Origin: an uncultured Bacteroides sp.
GTDB taxonomy: Bacteria > Bacteroidota > Bacteroidia > Bacteroidales > Bacteroidaceae
Direction: 5' to 3'
NCBI GenBank assembly: GCA_944322345.1
Contig: CALUOO010000003.1
Location: forward strand, 1 to 64,000
DNA length: 64,000 bases
Shown in pieces: positions 8,815-18,395 of this stretch. Each line of letters opens with the position of its first letter. The stretch's first letter is position 1. The notes beneath the pieces are model-generated. The model was given only the letters and a program-made list of their open reading frames with translations. It did no database searches and had not been told where the DNA came from. The position numbers were made by a program, and so were the translations under genes.

Positions 8815-8851
8815 AACTATCAGTTTATTCAATCCTTAAATAAAGCCATTT

Positions 8852-11359
8852 ATGAAAAAAGGTTTAAAAATCGCGACTATTACGTTAGGGAGTATCATTC
8901 TATTAATGTTGATACTTCCATTTGCTTTCCAAGGGAAAATAACAGAAATCGTAAAGAGAGAAGGGAACAAAATGTTGAACGCACAATTTGACTTCAAGCG
9001 CCTAGACATAAGTTTGTTTAAACATTTTCCACAAGCTTCCGTCACCCTCGAAGATTTCTGGCTGAAAGGAACAGGTGACTTTGCCAACGACACCTTGGTA
9101 CAAGCAGGGGGAGTAACAGCAGCCATCAATATTTTCTCTCTATTTGGGAGTAGTGGGTATGACATCGGAGGAATTTACATTGACAATACTCGCCTACATG
9201 CTATCATACTACCCGACGGGCGTGTTAACTGGGACATAATGAAACCTAGTAACTCGAACATGCAAGATAAAGAAAAATCTGAAGAAGTCTCATCATCTAC
9301 TTTCCGAATCAAGCTGCAACAACTAGCCATCAAAGACATGAACCTTATCTATGACGACCGGCAGACAAATAACTATGCAAACATCAAAGAATTTGATGCT
9401 TTTTGTACAGGTGATTTAGGAAGCGATCACACAACTCTGAAACTTGAAGCAGAAACAGAGGCGCTAACTTATAAAACGAACGGAATCCCTTTCCTATCCA
9501 ATGCCAATATCTCAGTAAAAATGGATGTGGATGCTGATTTCACCAACAACAAATTTACACTCAAGGAAAACACTCTGCGCATTAATGCCATTCAGACAAG
9601 TCTTGATGGGTGGATAACTATAGACGATCCCGCCATTAATATGGATCTGAAACTAAAGACGAACGATATCGGATTTAAAGAAATACTTTCACTGATTCCT
9701 GCTATCTATACCACAGATTTCTCTAGTCTGAAAACAGACGGTACAGCAACCCTTACAGCTTCTGCCAAGGGTACACTACTAGGTGATACCATTCCCTCAT
9801 TTAACGTCGATTTGAAAGTGAAGGATGCTATGTTCCGCTATCCTTCTTTACCTGCTGGAGTAGATCAGATCAACATCAGTGCCAACATACAAAATCCAGG
9901 AGGAAATATAGATAAAACCATTGTCAATATTCAACCCTTTAACTTTCGTTTAGCTGAAAATCAATTTAGTCTTATTGCACATATAGAGACTCCAGTTAGC
10001 GATCCAGCATTTAACATCGAAGCTAAAGGGAAACTAAATCTGGGTATGATAAAACAGGTCTGCCCCATCAACGAGATGACTCTAAATGGAATTATAGATG
10101 CTAATATGCTGGTATCGGGTAACCTCTCATACATCGAAAAAGAGCAGTATGACAAAGTAAAAGCAACAGGTACAATCCGCTTGACAGACATGAAGCTAAA
10201 AATGAAAAACATACCCGACGTAGAAATAAAGAATTCACTCTTTACGTTTGCTCCCCAATATTTACAATTGAATGAGACCACAGTCAATATAGGTAGAAAT
10301 GACTTCACTGCTAATTGCCGCTTCGAAAACTACATTGGCTATCTATTAAAAGGAAGTGTTTTGAAAGGCAACTTAAACATCCAATCCGAATATTTAAATC
10401 TAAATGATTTTATGAGTGAACAGACAGACAGTGTTGTAGCTACTTCTGGACAACAACTTACTGTTCAAGATACGATTACAAGTACAGGTGTCATCGAAGT
10501 CCCTCAAAACATCGATCTTCAGATGGATGCCAACATGAAGCAAGTTTTACTAGATAAAATGGCATTCAATAATGTCCTTGGACAAATTGTAATCAAAAAC
10601 AAATCGGCGAATATGAAGAATCTGTCAATAAACACAATGGGAGGGAATATTGTGATAAATGGTGTTTATTCTACAATCAACAGTCAGCGTCCCAAAGTAG
10701 AAGCAGGATTAAAATTGACGGATATCAGCTTTGCGCAAGCCTACAAAGAGCTGGATATGGTGCAAAAACTAGCTCCTATCTTTGAAAATCTGAAAGGGAA
10801 TTTTTCAGGAAATATCCAGATAGCCACCAGCCTCGATGAAAAGATGAATCCTTTGCTAAACACAACTCAGGGAGAAGGAACACTATTGATTAAGGACCTA
10901 AGTCTTAGCGGTGTAAAAGCCATCGACCAGATAGCCGATGCCATCAAACAGCCCAGCCTAAAGAATTTGGAAGTAAAAAACACACAAGTGGATTTCGCTA
11001 TCAAAGACGGTAGAGTTACCACAAAACCATTTGACATAAAAATGGGGGACTACTCGCTAAACCTAGCTGGGAGCACAGGATTGGATCAGACAATCGACTA
11101 CAACGGTAAACTCAGTGTACCAATATCTGGTAGAAAACTAGATGTCGGACTGAAAATAGGAGGATCGTTCAATTCTCCAAAAGTCAGTGTTGATATGAAT
11201 AGTCTTACCAACAAGGCTATCGAATCTATAGCCACAGAAGCATTGGGCAAATGGCTAGGCAAAGATTCAGACAAAAAAAATAACAGTAATAACGATAGTA
11301 ATAAACAAACAGAAGACGTGGAAGACAAATTGTTGGATCTTCTGAAGAATATTAAATAA
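8852..11359 (+). CDS. AsmA family protein
   Basis: 835 residues. One N-terminal transmembrane helix (TITLGSIILLMLILPFAF) anchors the protein in the inner membrane; the rest is predicted periplasmic. The N-terminal AsmA signature is present (FDFKRLDISLFKHFPQASVTLEDFWL), followed by a long repetitive beta-rich body and the AsmA_2-type C-terminus, ending in a low-complexity N/D/K tail. AsmA-like proteins are thought to bridge inner and outer membranes and move phospholipid. The gene follows the PorQ-like gene by 37 bp; coupling to it is uncertain. Confidence 0.85.
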   Translation: MKKGLKIATITLGSIILLMLILPFAFQGKITEIVKREGNKMLNAQFDFKRLDISLFKHFPQASVTLEDFWLKGTGDFANDTLVQAGGVTAAINIFSLFGSSGYDIGGIYIDNTRLHAIILPDGRVNWDIMKPSNSNMQDKEKSEEVSSSTFRIKLQQLAIKDMNLIYDDRQTNNYANIKEFDAFCTGDLGSDHTTLKLEAETEALTYKTNGIPFLSNANISVKMDVDADFTNNKFTLKENTLRINAIQTSLDGWITIDDPAINMDLKLKTNDIGFKEILSLIPAIYTTDFSSLKTDGTATLTASAKGTLLGDTIPSFNVDLKVKDAMFRYPSLPAGVDQINISANIQNPGGNIDKTIVNIQPFNFRLAENQFSLIAHIETPVSDPAFNIEAKGKLNLGMIKQVCPINEMTLNGIIDANMLVSGNLSYIEKEQYDKVKATGTIRLTDMKLKMKNIPDVEIKNSLFTFAPQYLQLNETTVNIGRNDFTANCRFENYIGYLLKGSVLKGNLNIQSEYLNLNDFMSEQTDSVVATSGQQLTVQDTITSTGVIEVPQNIDLQMDANMKQVLLDKMAFNNVLGQIVIKNKSANMKNLSINTMGGNIVINGVYSTINSQRPKVEAGLKLTDISFAQAYKELDMVQKLAPIFENLKGNFSGNIQIATSLDEKMNPLLNTTQGEGTLLIKDLSLSGVKAIDQIADAIKQPSLKNLEVKNTQVDFAIKDGRVTTKPFDIKMGDYSLNLAGSTGLDQTIDYNGKLSVPISGRKLDVGLKIGGSFNSPKVSVDMNSLTNKAIESIATEALGKWLGKDSDKKNNSNNDSNKQTEDVEDKLLDLLKNIK

Positions 11360-11382
11360 AGTTGACAAATTGACAATTCAAG

Positions 11383-11425
11383 AAATTGGCGAGTTAATAA
11401 AAACATCTTTACCCGCCAATTTGTT
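11383..11425 (+). terminator. Possible terminator after the AsmA gene
   Basis: AAATTGGCG (11383-11391) pairs with CGCCAATTT (11414-11422) across a 22-base loop, followed by GTTT. The T tract is weak, so attenuation or mRNA end protection are alternatives. Confidence 0.4.
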
Positions 11426-11461
11426 TACTCATCGAAGCATCAACTAAAACAAGGAAAAACT

Positions 11462-12082
11462 ATGTTACTCAAGCTCTACGATAAGAACAATAATCCACAA
11501 GATCTACAACGTGTAATAGACATTCTGAGCGATGGAGGCATCATCATCTATCCTACCGATACAATGTATGCAATTGGGTGTCATGGTCTGAAGGAACGTG
11601 CCATCGAACGTATCTGCCGCATCAAGGATATAGATCCTCGCAAGAACAATTTGTCTATTATCTGTTACGATCTGAGTAGTATCAGTGAATACGCCAAGGT
11701 TGACAACAAAGTGTTCAAGCTGATGAAACAATGCTTGCCGGGTGCTTTCACATTCATACTGAACGGAACGACGCACCTACCCAAGATTTTTCGCAACCGT
11801 AAAGAAGTAGGTATCCGTATGCCAGACAATCCAATCATACGTGAAATTACTCGCTTACTGGATGCTCCTATCATGACTACAACACTACCATACGACGAAA
11901 ACGAGGATATCGAATATGTAACCGATCCTGAACTGATCGACGAAAAGTTTGGAGATATGGTAGACCTTGTAATTGACGGGGGTATAGGAGGTATTGAGCC
12001 ATCTACAGTCATCAAATGTACCGATGACACGTTTGAGATTGTACGTCAGGGAAAGGGTATATTAAATTCCGGTATTTTTTAA
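11462..12082 (+). CDS. YrdC/YciO/Sua5 family protein (threonylcarbamoyl-AMP synthase-like)
   Basis: 206 residues, cytoplasmic. The fold signature YPTDTMYAIGC at residues 31-41, the basic motif RIKDIDPRKNNLS near 60-72, and the GIRMPDNP motif near 119-126 place it in the YrdC/YciO family. TsaC/Sua5 members make threonylcarbamoyl-AMP for the t6A modification of ANN-decoding tRNAs. The DPRK form of the motif is more like YciO, whose role is less certain, so I do not assign a gene symbol. It stands alone between two hairpins. Confidence 0.8.
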   Translation: MLLKLYDKNNNPQDLQRVIDILSDGGIIIYPTDTMYAIGCHGLKERAIERICRIKDIDPRKNNLSIICYDLSSISEYAKVDNKVFKLMKQCLPGAFTFILNGTTHLPKIFRNRKEVGIRMPDNPIIREITRLLDAPIMTTTLPYDENEDIEYVTDPELIDEKFGDMVDLVIDGGIGGIEPSTVIKCTDDTFEIVRQGKGILNSGIF

Positions 12083-12104
12083 ACCAGCACATACCAAAAA
12101 CAAA

Positions 12105-12146
12105 AAGAAGGCTATCCTTTCATTAAAGGATCAGCCTTCTTTTTTG
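12105..12146. terminator. Terminator between convergent YrdC/YciO gene and nagB
   Basis: AGAAGGCT and ATCCTTT pair with AAAGGAT and AGCCTTCT around a CATT loop, with A and T runs on the two sides. It serves both converging genes. Confidence 0.85.
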
Positions 12147-12172
12147 CTATTTTATATAACAAGAGGAATCCT

Positions 12173-12985
12173 TTATTTTATTAGGGATTCCGGATCTAGA
12201 TGCCCGGCTTCAATATCCTTGAAATAGCGATAGGTACCTACCTTTAATTCATCTGTAGCTGCATCATCACAAACGATAATACCCTTTTCATGAAGTTGCA
12301 GGGCACTGATAGTCCACATCTGAGTCACGGCTCCTTCTACAGCATGATATAGAGCTCGTGCTTTATTATGACCGTTCACAATGATCATCACCTCTTTGGC
12401 CGACAATACGGTACCAACTCCAACGGTCAACGCAGTTTTGGGAACTTTATTGATATCGTTGTCAAAGAAACGTGAATTGGCAATAATAGTATCTGTAGTC
12501 AGCGTTTTCTGACGTGTACGTGACGACAAAGAAGAACCAGGTTCGTTGAACGCAATATGTCCGTCAGGGCCGATACCACCCATAAACAGGTCGATACCTC
12601 CATAAGACTTTATTTTTTCTTCATAATGATCACACTCTGCATCCAGATCTGGAGCATTACCGTTCAGGATATTCGTATTTTCAGGTTTAATGTCAATATG
12701 GCTGAAAAAGTTATTCCACATAAACGAATAGTAACTTTCAGGATGTTCTTTAGGCAATCCTACATATTCATCCATATTGAAAGTTACTACATTCTGAAAG
12801 GAGACAATACCCTTCTTGTTTAAATCAATCAAGGCACGATACATTCCCAGCGGAGAAGAGCCGGTTGGGCATCCCAATACAAACGGTTTTTCAGGAGTTG
12901 GATTAGCTGCCTTTATCTTAGCTGCTACGTAATGTGCAGCCCACAAAGATACGGATTGATAATCCGGTTGAATAATAAGTCTCAT
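12173..12985 (-). CDS. nagB: Glucosamine-6-phosphate deaminase
   Basis: 270 residues, close to E. coli NagB (266). Converts glucosamine 6-phosphate to fructose 6-phosphate and ammonia, the entry of amino sugars into glycolysis. Visible motifs: [14 protein letters not shown] (phosphate loop), FNMDEYVGL with the catalytic Asp, and [17 protein letters not shown] with the active-site His. It is the last gene on the minus strand before the convergent terminator; the flavodiiron gene lies 112 bp upstream with an A/T-rich inverted repeat between them. No nagA neighbour is present in this stretch, although a GH84 hexosaminidase lies 27 kb away. Confidence 0.95.
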   Translation of the reverse strand: MRLIIQPDYQSVSLWAAHYVAAKIKAANPTPEKPFVLGCPTGSSPLGMYRALIDLNKKGIVSFQNVVTFNMDEYVGLPKEHPESYYSFMWNNFFSHIDIKPENTNILNGNAPDLDAECDHYEEKIKSYGGIDLFMGGIGPDGHIAFNEPGSSLSSRTRQKTLTTDTIIANSRFFDNDINKVPKTALTVGVGTVLSAKEVMIIVNGHNKARALYHAVEGAVTQMWTISALQLHEKGIIVCDDAATDELKVGTYRYFKDIEAGHLDPESLIK

Positions 12986-13040
12986 TTTTTAAGTTTTTAA
13001 GTTATAAGTTTTCTAATTCTTTGAACTTCTAAGTTTTTTA

Positions 13041-13086
13041 AGTTATGAGTTCTAAGACTATCCCCAAAAACTTTAAACTCATAACT
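13041..13086. repeat. Inverted repeat in the fprA-nagB gap
   Basis: AGTTATGAGTT (13041-13051) and AACTCATAACT (13076-13086) are exact 11-bp inverted repeats. A near-identical design occurs at 33610-33662. The surrounding sequence is rich in AAGTTTTTAAGTTATAAG-type repeats. Could be a processing or attenuation hairpin. Confidence 0.7.
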
Positions 13087-13097
13087 CAAAGTTCCAT

Positions 13098-14297
13098 CTA
13101 AACTCTGTCTTTTTTCAGGCGTTCTGCCATGGCGCGCGCTAGATTTTCACATTGAGTATAAGTGATATCCTTCATTGCTTGCTTCATCTCTACCGGATCG
13201 CCTACAATTTCAAATTTGCTTTTCTCTGCAAATTCGCCCATACGTTTTACTGCAGCACCTGCCCACGTAAATGAACCGAACATTCCCAAATAGCGTCCTT
13301 TAATCTCGCGTAGTAAAATCTTAGACAGCAACGACTCTACCTCGGGGAAGATATGGTTACTATAGGTTGGAGATCCCACAATCAATCCTTTGTAGCGGAA
13401 AATGTCGGCTAGAATATAAGATGGATGACTTTTCGTCACGTTGTGCATCACAATATTGCGGATACCCTGTGCCGAAAGCTCGGCAGCAATGGTCTCTGCC
13501 ATCTGTTCAGTGTTTCCATACATGCTGCCATAGGCAATCACCACTCCTTCATCGGCATCGTAGCGGCTCAGACGATCGTAGATACCCACTACCTTACCTA
13601 TATTTTCGGTCCACACCGGTCCGTGCGTAGAACAGATAGTTGAGATGGGCAAACTACCCAGCTTCTGTAGAGCCCTCTGTACAGGACTTCCATATTTGCC
13701 TACGATATTGGCATAATAACGTGTCATCTCGCCCCAGTATTTATCCAGATTGATGCGAGTATCCAGAAATCCTCCGTCCAACGTACCGAAACAACCGAAC
13801 GCATCTCCGGCAAAAAGAATTCCCTCCGTTTCATCGAACGTCATCATTGTTTCCGGCCAATGTACCATCGGGGTCAGATAAAAGCGCAGTTTATGATGCC
13901 CTAAAGTCAGGAAATCACCGTCCTTCACCACATACTGCTCACCTGTCACCCCATAATAACCCTCTATCATACCGAAGGTCTGCTTGTTTCCCACAATCAC
14001 GACATCGGGATAGTGTTGCTTGATCAGGCGGATCGATCCGGAATGATCTGGTTCCATATGATTTATAATCAGATAGTTGATCGGACGTTCGCCAATCACT
14101 TGTTTAATTTTTCTGAGATATACCTCAAAGTAACAGATATCCACCGTGTCGACCAGTGCAACCATGTCGTCATCGATCAGGTAAGAGTTATACGAAACAC
14201 CATAGGGTAACGGCCACATCGCCTCAAAACGGTGTTTGTTACGGTCATTTACTCCCACATAGTGGACATTTCCTTTAATCCTTGTTTTCTGTTCCAT
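13098..14297 (-). CDS. FprA family A-type flavodiiron protein
   Basis: 399 residues. The N-terminal half is a metallo-beta-lactamase domain with the diiron ligands of flavodiiron proteins: HMEPDH (about residues 80-85), H in MVHWPETM, D in FAGDAFG, and H in STHGPVW. The C-terminal half is a flavodoxin domain (VVIAYGSMYGNTEQMAE) that binds FMN. Such enzymes reduce O2 to water and/or NO to N2O in the cytoplasm, protecting anaerobes during brief oxygen exposure; electrons usually come from rubredoxin or NADH oxidoreductases, none of which is encoded beside it. It follows the radical SAM gene by 74 bp. Confidence 0.93.
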   Translation of the reverse strand: MEQKTRIKGNVHYVGVNDRNKHRFEAMWPLPYGVSYNSYLIDDDMVALVDTVDICYFEVYLRKIKQVIGERPINYLIINHMEPDHSGSIRLIKQHYPDVVIVGNKQTFGMIEGYYGVTGEQYVVKDGDFLTLGHHKLRFYLTPMVHWPETMMTFDETEGILFAGDAFGCFGTLDGGFLDTRINLDKYWGEMTRYYANIVGKYGSPVQRALQKLGSLPISTICSTHGPVWTENIGKVVGIYDRLSRYDADEGVVIAYGSMYGNTEQMAETIAAELSAQGIRNIVMHNVTKSHPSYILADIFRYKGLIVGSPTYSNHIFPEVESLLSKILLREIKGRYLGMFGSFTWAGAAVKRMGEFAEKSKFEIVGDPVEMKQAMKDITYTQCENLARAMAERLKKDRV

Positions 14298-14371
14298 TTT
14301 GCTTATTTTTTTGTAGATAAGTTAACAAGCAGATTAGTAGCCAACCTGTCAATTTACTTTTCAACTCATCA

Positions 14372-15331
14372 TTAAATCTGTACAAAGTTACTGTTTTTTT
14401 CTGAATCCATATATTTCTTTCCCTGATATGCTCCCCTTTCTTTCATTCTTTTTTGTAAACGGGCAACAAATTCATAATTTTTCACTCCCCAGTCGGGTGC
14501 TATCAGTAAATCCCTGGGGGATTGAGAAATAAAACGCTCTAACACCAGATCGGGTCTGAGGCGTTCTACGTAATCAATGACCAGATCGATATATTCATCA
14601 ACATCTGTAAACAAATGAAATTCAGACGAATTTATTACATACTCATGTGCCATCCGTGTACCTCGTATCAGTTGAAGTTGGTGAATCTTCAGCGTATCAA
14701 GCGGAAGACTAGACAACAATTCCGCCTGATCCAACATCTCGTCCCGCGTCTCGCCCGGAAGTCCCAAGATGATATGCCCGCCCGTCAAAATGCCGCAACC
14801 AGCGGTACGTGTTACTGCCTCTGCACTGTCTTGAAACGAATGCCCCCGATTGATGCGATCCAATGTCTTGTTCAGTGCACTTTCAATGCCATACTCTACA
14901 ATCAAAAACGTCTGCCTATTCAATTCTTCCAAATAGCGAAGCAACGACTCGGGCATGCAGTCGGGACGCGTTCCAATTACAAGCCCCACCACCCCATCTG
15001 TCTGCAATGCTTCTTCGTACTTCCGTTTCAGCTCATCCAGTTCCGAATAAGTGTTAGTATAAGCCTGAAAATACGCAAGATACTTCATTTCGGGATACTT
15101 ATGAGCGAAAAAACGCTTTCCCTCTTCCAACTGTACGGTAATACTCTTGTCCGTCCGGCAATAGTCAGGATTAAACGTCTGATTGTTGCAATACGTGCAT
15201 CCTCCCCATCCCCTTGTTCCGTCACGATTGGGACAAGTGAATCCGGCATTCAGAGATATTTTCTGAACCTTAAACGGGAAAAAACGTTTCAGAAAAGTTG
15301 GGAAGTCATTATATAAAGCATATTCGGACAT
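14372..15331 (-). CDS. TIGR01212 family radical SAM protein (YhcC-like)
   Basis: 319 residues. A cysteine cluster (CPNRDGTRGWGGCTYC) near residues 28-43 has the wide first spacing typical of TIGR01212/YhcC and binds the 4Fe-4S cluster and SAM. Other family motifs are ILGLPGETRDEML and KIHQLQLIRGTRM. The family is widespread and uncharacterised; links to tRNA or anaerobic redox chemistry have been suggested for relatives but nothing is shown here. A promoter lies about 95 bp upstream at 15424-15455. Confidence 0.9.
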   Translation of the reverse strand: MSEYALYNDFPTFLKRFFPFKVQKISLNAGFTCPNRDGTRGWGGCTYCNNQTFNPDYCRTDKSITVQLEEGKRFFAHKYPEMKYLAYFQAYTNTYSELDELKRKYEEALQTDGVVGLVIGTRPDCMPESLLRYLEELNRQTFLIVEYGIESALNKTLDRINRGHSFQDSAEAVTRTAGCGILTGGHIILGLPGETRDEMLDQAELLSSLPLDTLKIHQLQLIRGTRMAHEYVINSSEFHLFTDVDEYIDLVIDYVERLRPDLVLERFISQSPRDLLIAPDWGVKNYEFVARLQKRMKERGAYQGKKYMDSEKNSNFVQI

Positions 15332-15423
15332 AATTAACTCTTTTAGTTTTAGAACAGAGAATTTTAATTAAAAAGGAACACATAGAAACGATGCAGATTC
15401 ATGTGATGCAACAGATTCTGTTA

Positions 15424-15455
15424 CAAATGTAAGCCATCTATTGATGACTACCAAA
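15424..15455 (-). promoter_or_regulatory. Promoter of the radical SAM / flavodiiron genes
   Basis: Minus strand: TTTG (15452-15455), 20-bp spacer, TACATTTG (15424-15431). Leader about 90 nt to the start codon at 15331. Confidence 0.75.
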
Positions 15456-15830
15456 ATGAAGTATTGCTAAGACACCGAAAATCTGTTAATAATACACATT
15501 TTTGCGTTAATAAAACCAACATATCGATTTGCTATACAGAAAACAATGTTTTTAGATTCCCAAAAGTATGCTTTCCATTAAAACATACGACTGTTTTTTC
15601 TGCCCTTTAATGACTCTGAAGCAGAAATGTTACCAGCTTAACAAAAAAAATAAAATTCATTACGATTATAATACAATCTCTTATCGACATCATACAAAGA
15701 ATTTCCCGTCCAGTTTTCAAAAAAAGTAAACAGCCAATTAGTAAGTAAATATAAAAATCAGAACAAAGAATAAAAATAAATAGAGAAAAAAATGAGAGAA
15801 ACATACAACTCTTGTCAAAAGAAGAAAAAC

Positions 15831-15877
15831 AAATCGTGCACGAAAACATCTATTTCGTGCCCGCAAACATACGATTT
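15831..15877. promoter_or_regulatory. Nested inverted repeat upstream of the hexuronate-type operon (operator or hairpin)
   Basis: GCACGAAA (15838-15845) and TTTCGTGC (15853-15860) are perfect 8-bp arms around a 7-base centre, and just outside them AAATCGT (15831-15837) matches ACGATTT (15871-15877). It lies about 40-90 bp upstream of the -33 box at 15919, a position that suits a regulator-binding site, though an RNA hairpin is also possible. The rest of the 695-bp gap (15332-16026) is A/T-rich and shows no convincing gene. Confidence 0.45.
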
Positions 15878-15918
15878 TATCAAAAAATTGCCGATAATAC
15901 TAAAATGTTCAGTTACGG

Positions 15919-15950
15919 TTTGGAAGTAAACAAAAAAAATACTACTTTTG
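15919..15950 (+). promoter_or_regulatory. Promoter of the IIC-kduI-MFS operon
   Basis: TTTG (15919-15922), 20-bp spacer, TACTTTTG (15943-15950). Predicted start near 15957, leaving a leader of about 70 nt before the ATG at 16027. Confidence 0.75.
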
Positions 15951-16026
15951 GTACGTCGTTCAACTCTCCACAAGGAGAAACACTAATAAAATACCTAACA
16001 ACTATTATCAAAAAAAGAAGAGAGAA

Positions 16027-17406
16027 ATGGAAGAAATCTTCAAATACATTATCGGCTTAGGAGCCGCAGTGATGATGCCTGTCATCTTTACCATTTTAGG
16101 TGTTTGTATCCACATAAAATTTGCAAAAGCTTTTAAAAGCGGACTTTTGGTAGGAGTCGGCTTCGTAGGATTATCAGTAGTGACAGCATTGCTCACCAGC
16201 AGTTTAGGACCTGCACTGAGCAAAATGGTAGACATCTACGGACTTGAGTTGGAAATTTTTGATATGGGATGGCCATCGGCAGCTGCTGTAGCCTATAACA
16301 CATCGGTAGGTGCTTTCATCATACCTGTCTGTCTAGGTATCAACCTACTAATGTTACTCACACGAACTACCAGAACCATCAACATCGACTTGTGGAACTA
16401 TTGGCACTTTGCCTTCATCGGCGCTATTGTCTATTTTGCTTCCGACAGTATCTGGTGGGGATTCTTTGCTGCTATCATCTGTTACATTATTACACTGATC
16501 ATGGCAGATCTCACTGCCCCTGCTTTCCAAAAGTTTTACGACAAGATGGATGGTATTTCTATACCTCAGCCTTTCTGTCAAAGCTTTGTACCGTTTGCCA
16601 TTGTCATCAACAAGCTATTGGATATGATTCCCGGATTCGATAAGCTGAACATCGATGCCGAAGGAATGAAAAAGAAATTCGGACTGATGGGTGAACCGCT
16701 ATTTTTGGGTATTATAATAGGTTGTGGTATCGGTATGCTAGGTTGTAGTAGCTGGACAGAAATTGTGAACAACATTCCCAGTATTTTGGGACTAGGCATC
16801 AAGATGGGAGCAGTGATGGAGCTAATTCCACGTATCACAGGGCTATTTATCGAGGGACTGAAACCTATATCGGATGCCACACGCGAGCTGATTGCAAAGA
16901 AATATAAACATAGCGGCGGATTGCATATCGGCATGAGTCCCGCATTGGTAATCGGACACCCCACAACACTAGTTGTATCGTTGCTCCTGATTCCCGTTAT
17001 CATTTTCCTTGCCGTCGTACTACCAGGCAATCAGTTCCTACCTCTAGCCTCACTGGCGGGTATGTTTTACCTCTTCCCTATGGTACTACCCATTACAAAA
17101 GGTAACGTAGTGAAATCGTTCATTGTAGGATTAGTAGCTCTAATCGTAGGACTCTATTTCGTCACTGAACTAGCAGGATTCTTTACAGCTGCCGCCAAAG
17201 ATGTCTATGCTGCGACAGGCGATCCAACAGTCAACATCCCCGAAGGTTTCCAAGGCGGAGCACTCGATTTTGCTTCCAGCCTTTTCTGTTGGGCAATTTT
17301 TCACCTCACACATAGCCTGAAAGCCGTAGGTGCCACAATTCTAGTAGTCATCACGCTGGCAATGGCCATATACAACCGAAAAAAAATCACGAAAGCAGTT
17401 AAATAA
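16027..17406 (+). CDS. Galactitol-type PTS IIC homologue (membrane transporter), orphan
   Basis: 459 residues, strongly hydrophobic with roughly 10-12 membrane segments. The sequence has the character of the galactitol-family EIIC (MGWPSAAAVAYNT, GEPLFLGIIIGCGIGML, AVMELIPRI), including the HPTTL segment. No EIIA, EIIB, HPr or EI gene is near, and Bacteroides generally lacks a working PTS, so phosphorylating transport is unlikely; it probably moves a sugar or sugar acid by another energy source. As first gene of an operon with KduI and a hexuronate-type MFS protein, a role in uptake of uronates or unsaturated uronate products is a reasonable inference. Confidence 0.82.
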   Translation: MEEIFKYIIGLGAAVMMPVIFTILGVCIHIKFAKAFKSGLLVGVGFVGLSVVTALLTSSLGPALSKMVDIYGLELEIFDMGWPSAAAVAYNTSVGAFIIPVCLGINLLMLLTRTTRTINIDLWNYWHFAFIGAIVYFASDSIWWGFFAAIICYIITLIMADLTAPAFQKFYDKMDGISIPQPFCQSFVPFAIVINKLLDMIPGFDKLNIDAEGMKKKFGLMGEPLFLGIIIGCGIGMLGCSSWTEIVNNIPSILGLGIKMGAVMELIPRITGLFIEGLKPISDATRELIAKKYKHSGGLHIGMSPALVIGHPTTLVVSLLLIPVIIFLAVVLPGNQFLPLASLAGMFYLFPMVLPITKGNVVKSFIVGLVALIVGLYFVTELAGFFTAAAKDVYAATGDPTVNIPEGFQGGALDFASSLFCWAIFHLTHSLKAVGATILVVITLAMAIYNRKKITKAVK

Positions 17407-17446
17407 AAAATCCGTAAAAACATAGAAACTTAAAAACTCAGAAAAT

Positions 17447-18367
17447 ATGAAACGACTAGCAACAGCAATGCTACTGGGCGCCGCAGCTATCACCGGCTCT
17501 GCTCAGGTGAATTATAAAATGCAGGTGGCATGCAATCCAGAAGATGTGAAAACTTATGACACAAACCGTCTGCGTAGCAGCTTTATGATGGAAAAAGTAA
17601 TGGTGTCCGACGAAATTAATGTGACCTACTCAATGTACGACCGTTTTATTTTCGGAGGAGCCGTACCTGCCACCAAAGAATTGATACTGGAGACTATTGA
17701 CCCACTGAAATCCAAGTATTTTCTCGAGCGCCGCGAACTGGGCGTAATCAACATCGGCGGTGAAGGGATTGTCACTGTAGATGGAAAAGAATATACTCTA
17801 AAGTTCAAAGAGGCATTGTATGTAGGTTGCGGAAACCAAAAAGTCACCTTCAAAAGCAAAGACTCCAACAATCCTGCCAAATTTTATCTAAACTCGGCAA
17901 CCGCCCACAAGGCATATAAGACACAGCTGATTACTATCGATGGACGTAAAGGGTCGCTGAAAGCTAACTCGTTTGCTGCAGGAAAAATGGAAGAAAGTAA
18001 CGACCGGGTAATCAACCAACTAATTGTCAACAACGTATTAGAAGAAGGTCCCTGCCAGTTACAGATGGGGCTGACTGAGCTAAAGCCTGGAAGCGTATGG
18101 AACACAATGCCTGCACACACGCACAGTCGGCGTATTGAAGCATATTTCTACTTCAATGTTCCAGAAGGCAACTCCGTTTGTCATCTGATGGGCGAACCAC
18201 AAGAGGAACGTTTAGTGTGGATGCAAAACGAACAGGCTATCATGTCACCAGAATGGTCTATCCACGCAGCTGCAGGCACCAGCAATTACATGTTTATCTG
18301 GGGAATGGCAGGCGAAAATCTTGATTATGGCGATATGGATAAAGTAGAATACAAAGAAATGCGTTAA
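17447..18367 (+). CDS. kduI: 5-keto-4-deoxyuronate isomerase with N-terminal signal peptide
   Basis: 306 residues, about 25 more than E. coli KduI. The body matches KduI closely: [37 protein letters not shown], and the metal site [13 protein letters not shown] plus the late His in [16 protein letters not shown]. KduI interconverts 4-deoxy-L-threo-5-hexosulose uronate and 3-deoxy-D-glycero-2,5-hexodiulosonate in catabolism of pectin, alginate or glycosaminoglycan products. The extra N-terminus [20 protein letters not shown] is a convincing signal peptide, so the enzyme is probably periplasmic. An internal ATG at 17519 would give a cytoplasmic form without it. It lies between two transporter genes. 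Confidence 0.9.
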   Translation: MKRLATAMLLGAAAITGSAQVNYKMQVACNPEDVKTYDTNRLRSSFMMEKVMVSDEINVTYSMYDRFIFGGAVPATKELILETIDPLKSKYFLERRELGVINIGGEGIVTVDGKEYTLKFKEALYVGCGNQKVTFKSKDSNNPAKFYLNSATAHKAYKTQLITIDGRKGSLKANSFAAGKMEESNDRVINQLIVNNVLEEGPCQLQMGLTELKPGSVWNTMPAHTHSRRIEAYFYFNVPEGNSVCHLMGEPQEERLVWMQNEQAIMSPEWSIHAAAGTSNYMFIWGMAGENLDYGDMDKVEYKEMR

Positions 18368-18395
18368 ATTATTACTATAAAAAAGACTCGCTATC

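Noticed and set aside
15607..15849. 80-codon hydrophobic ORF on the minus strand upstream of the IIC gene
   Set aside because: A/T-rich DNA gives Phe/Ile/Leu-rich chance translations; no start signal or homology is visible and it covers the palindrome region.
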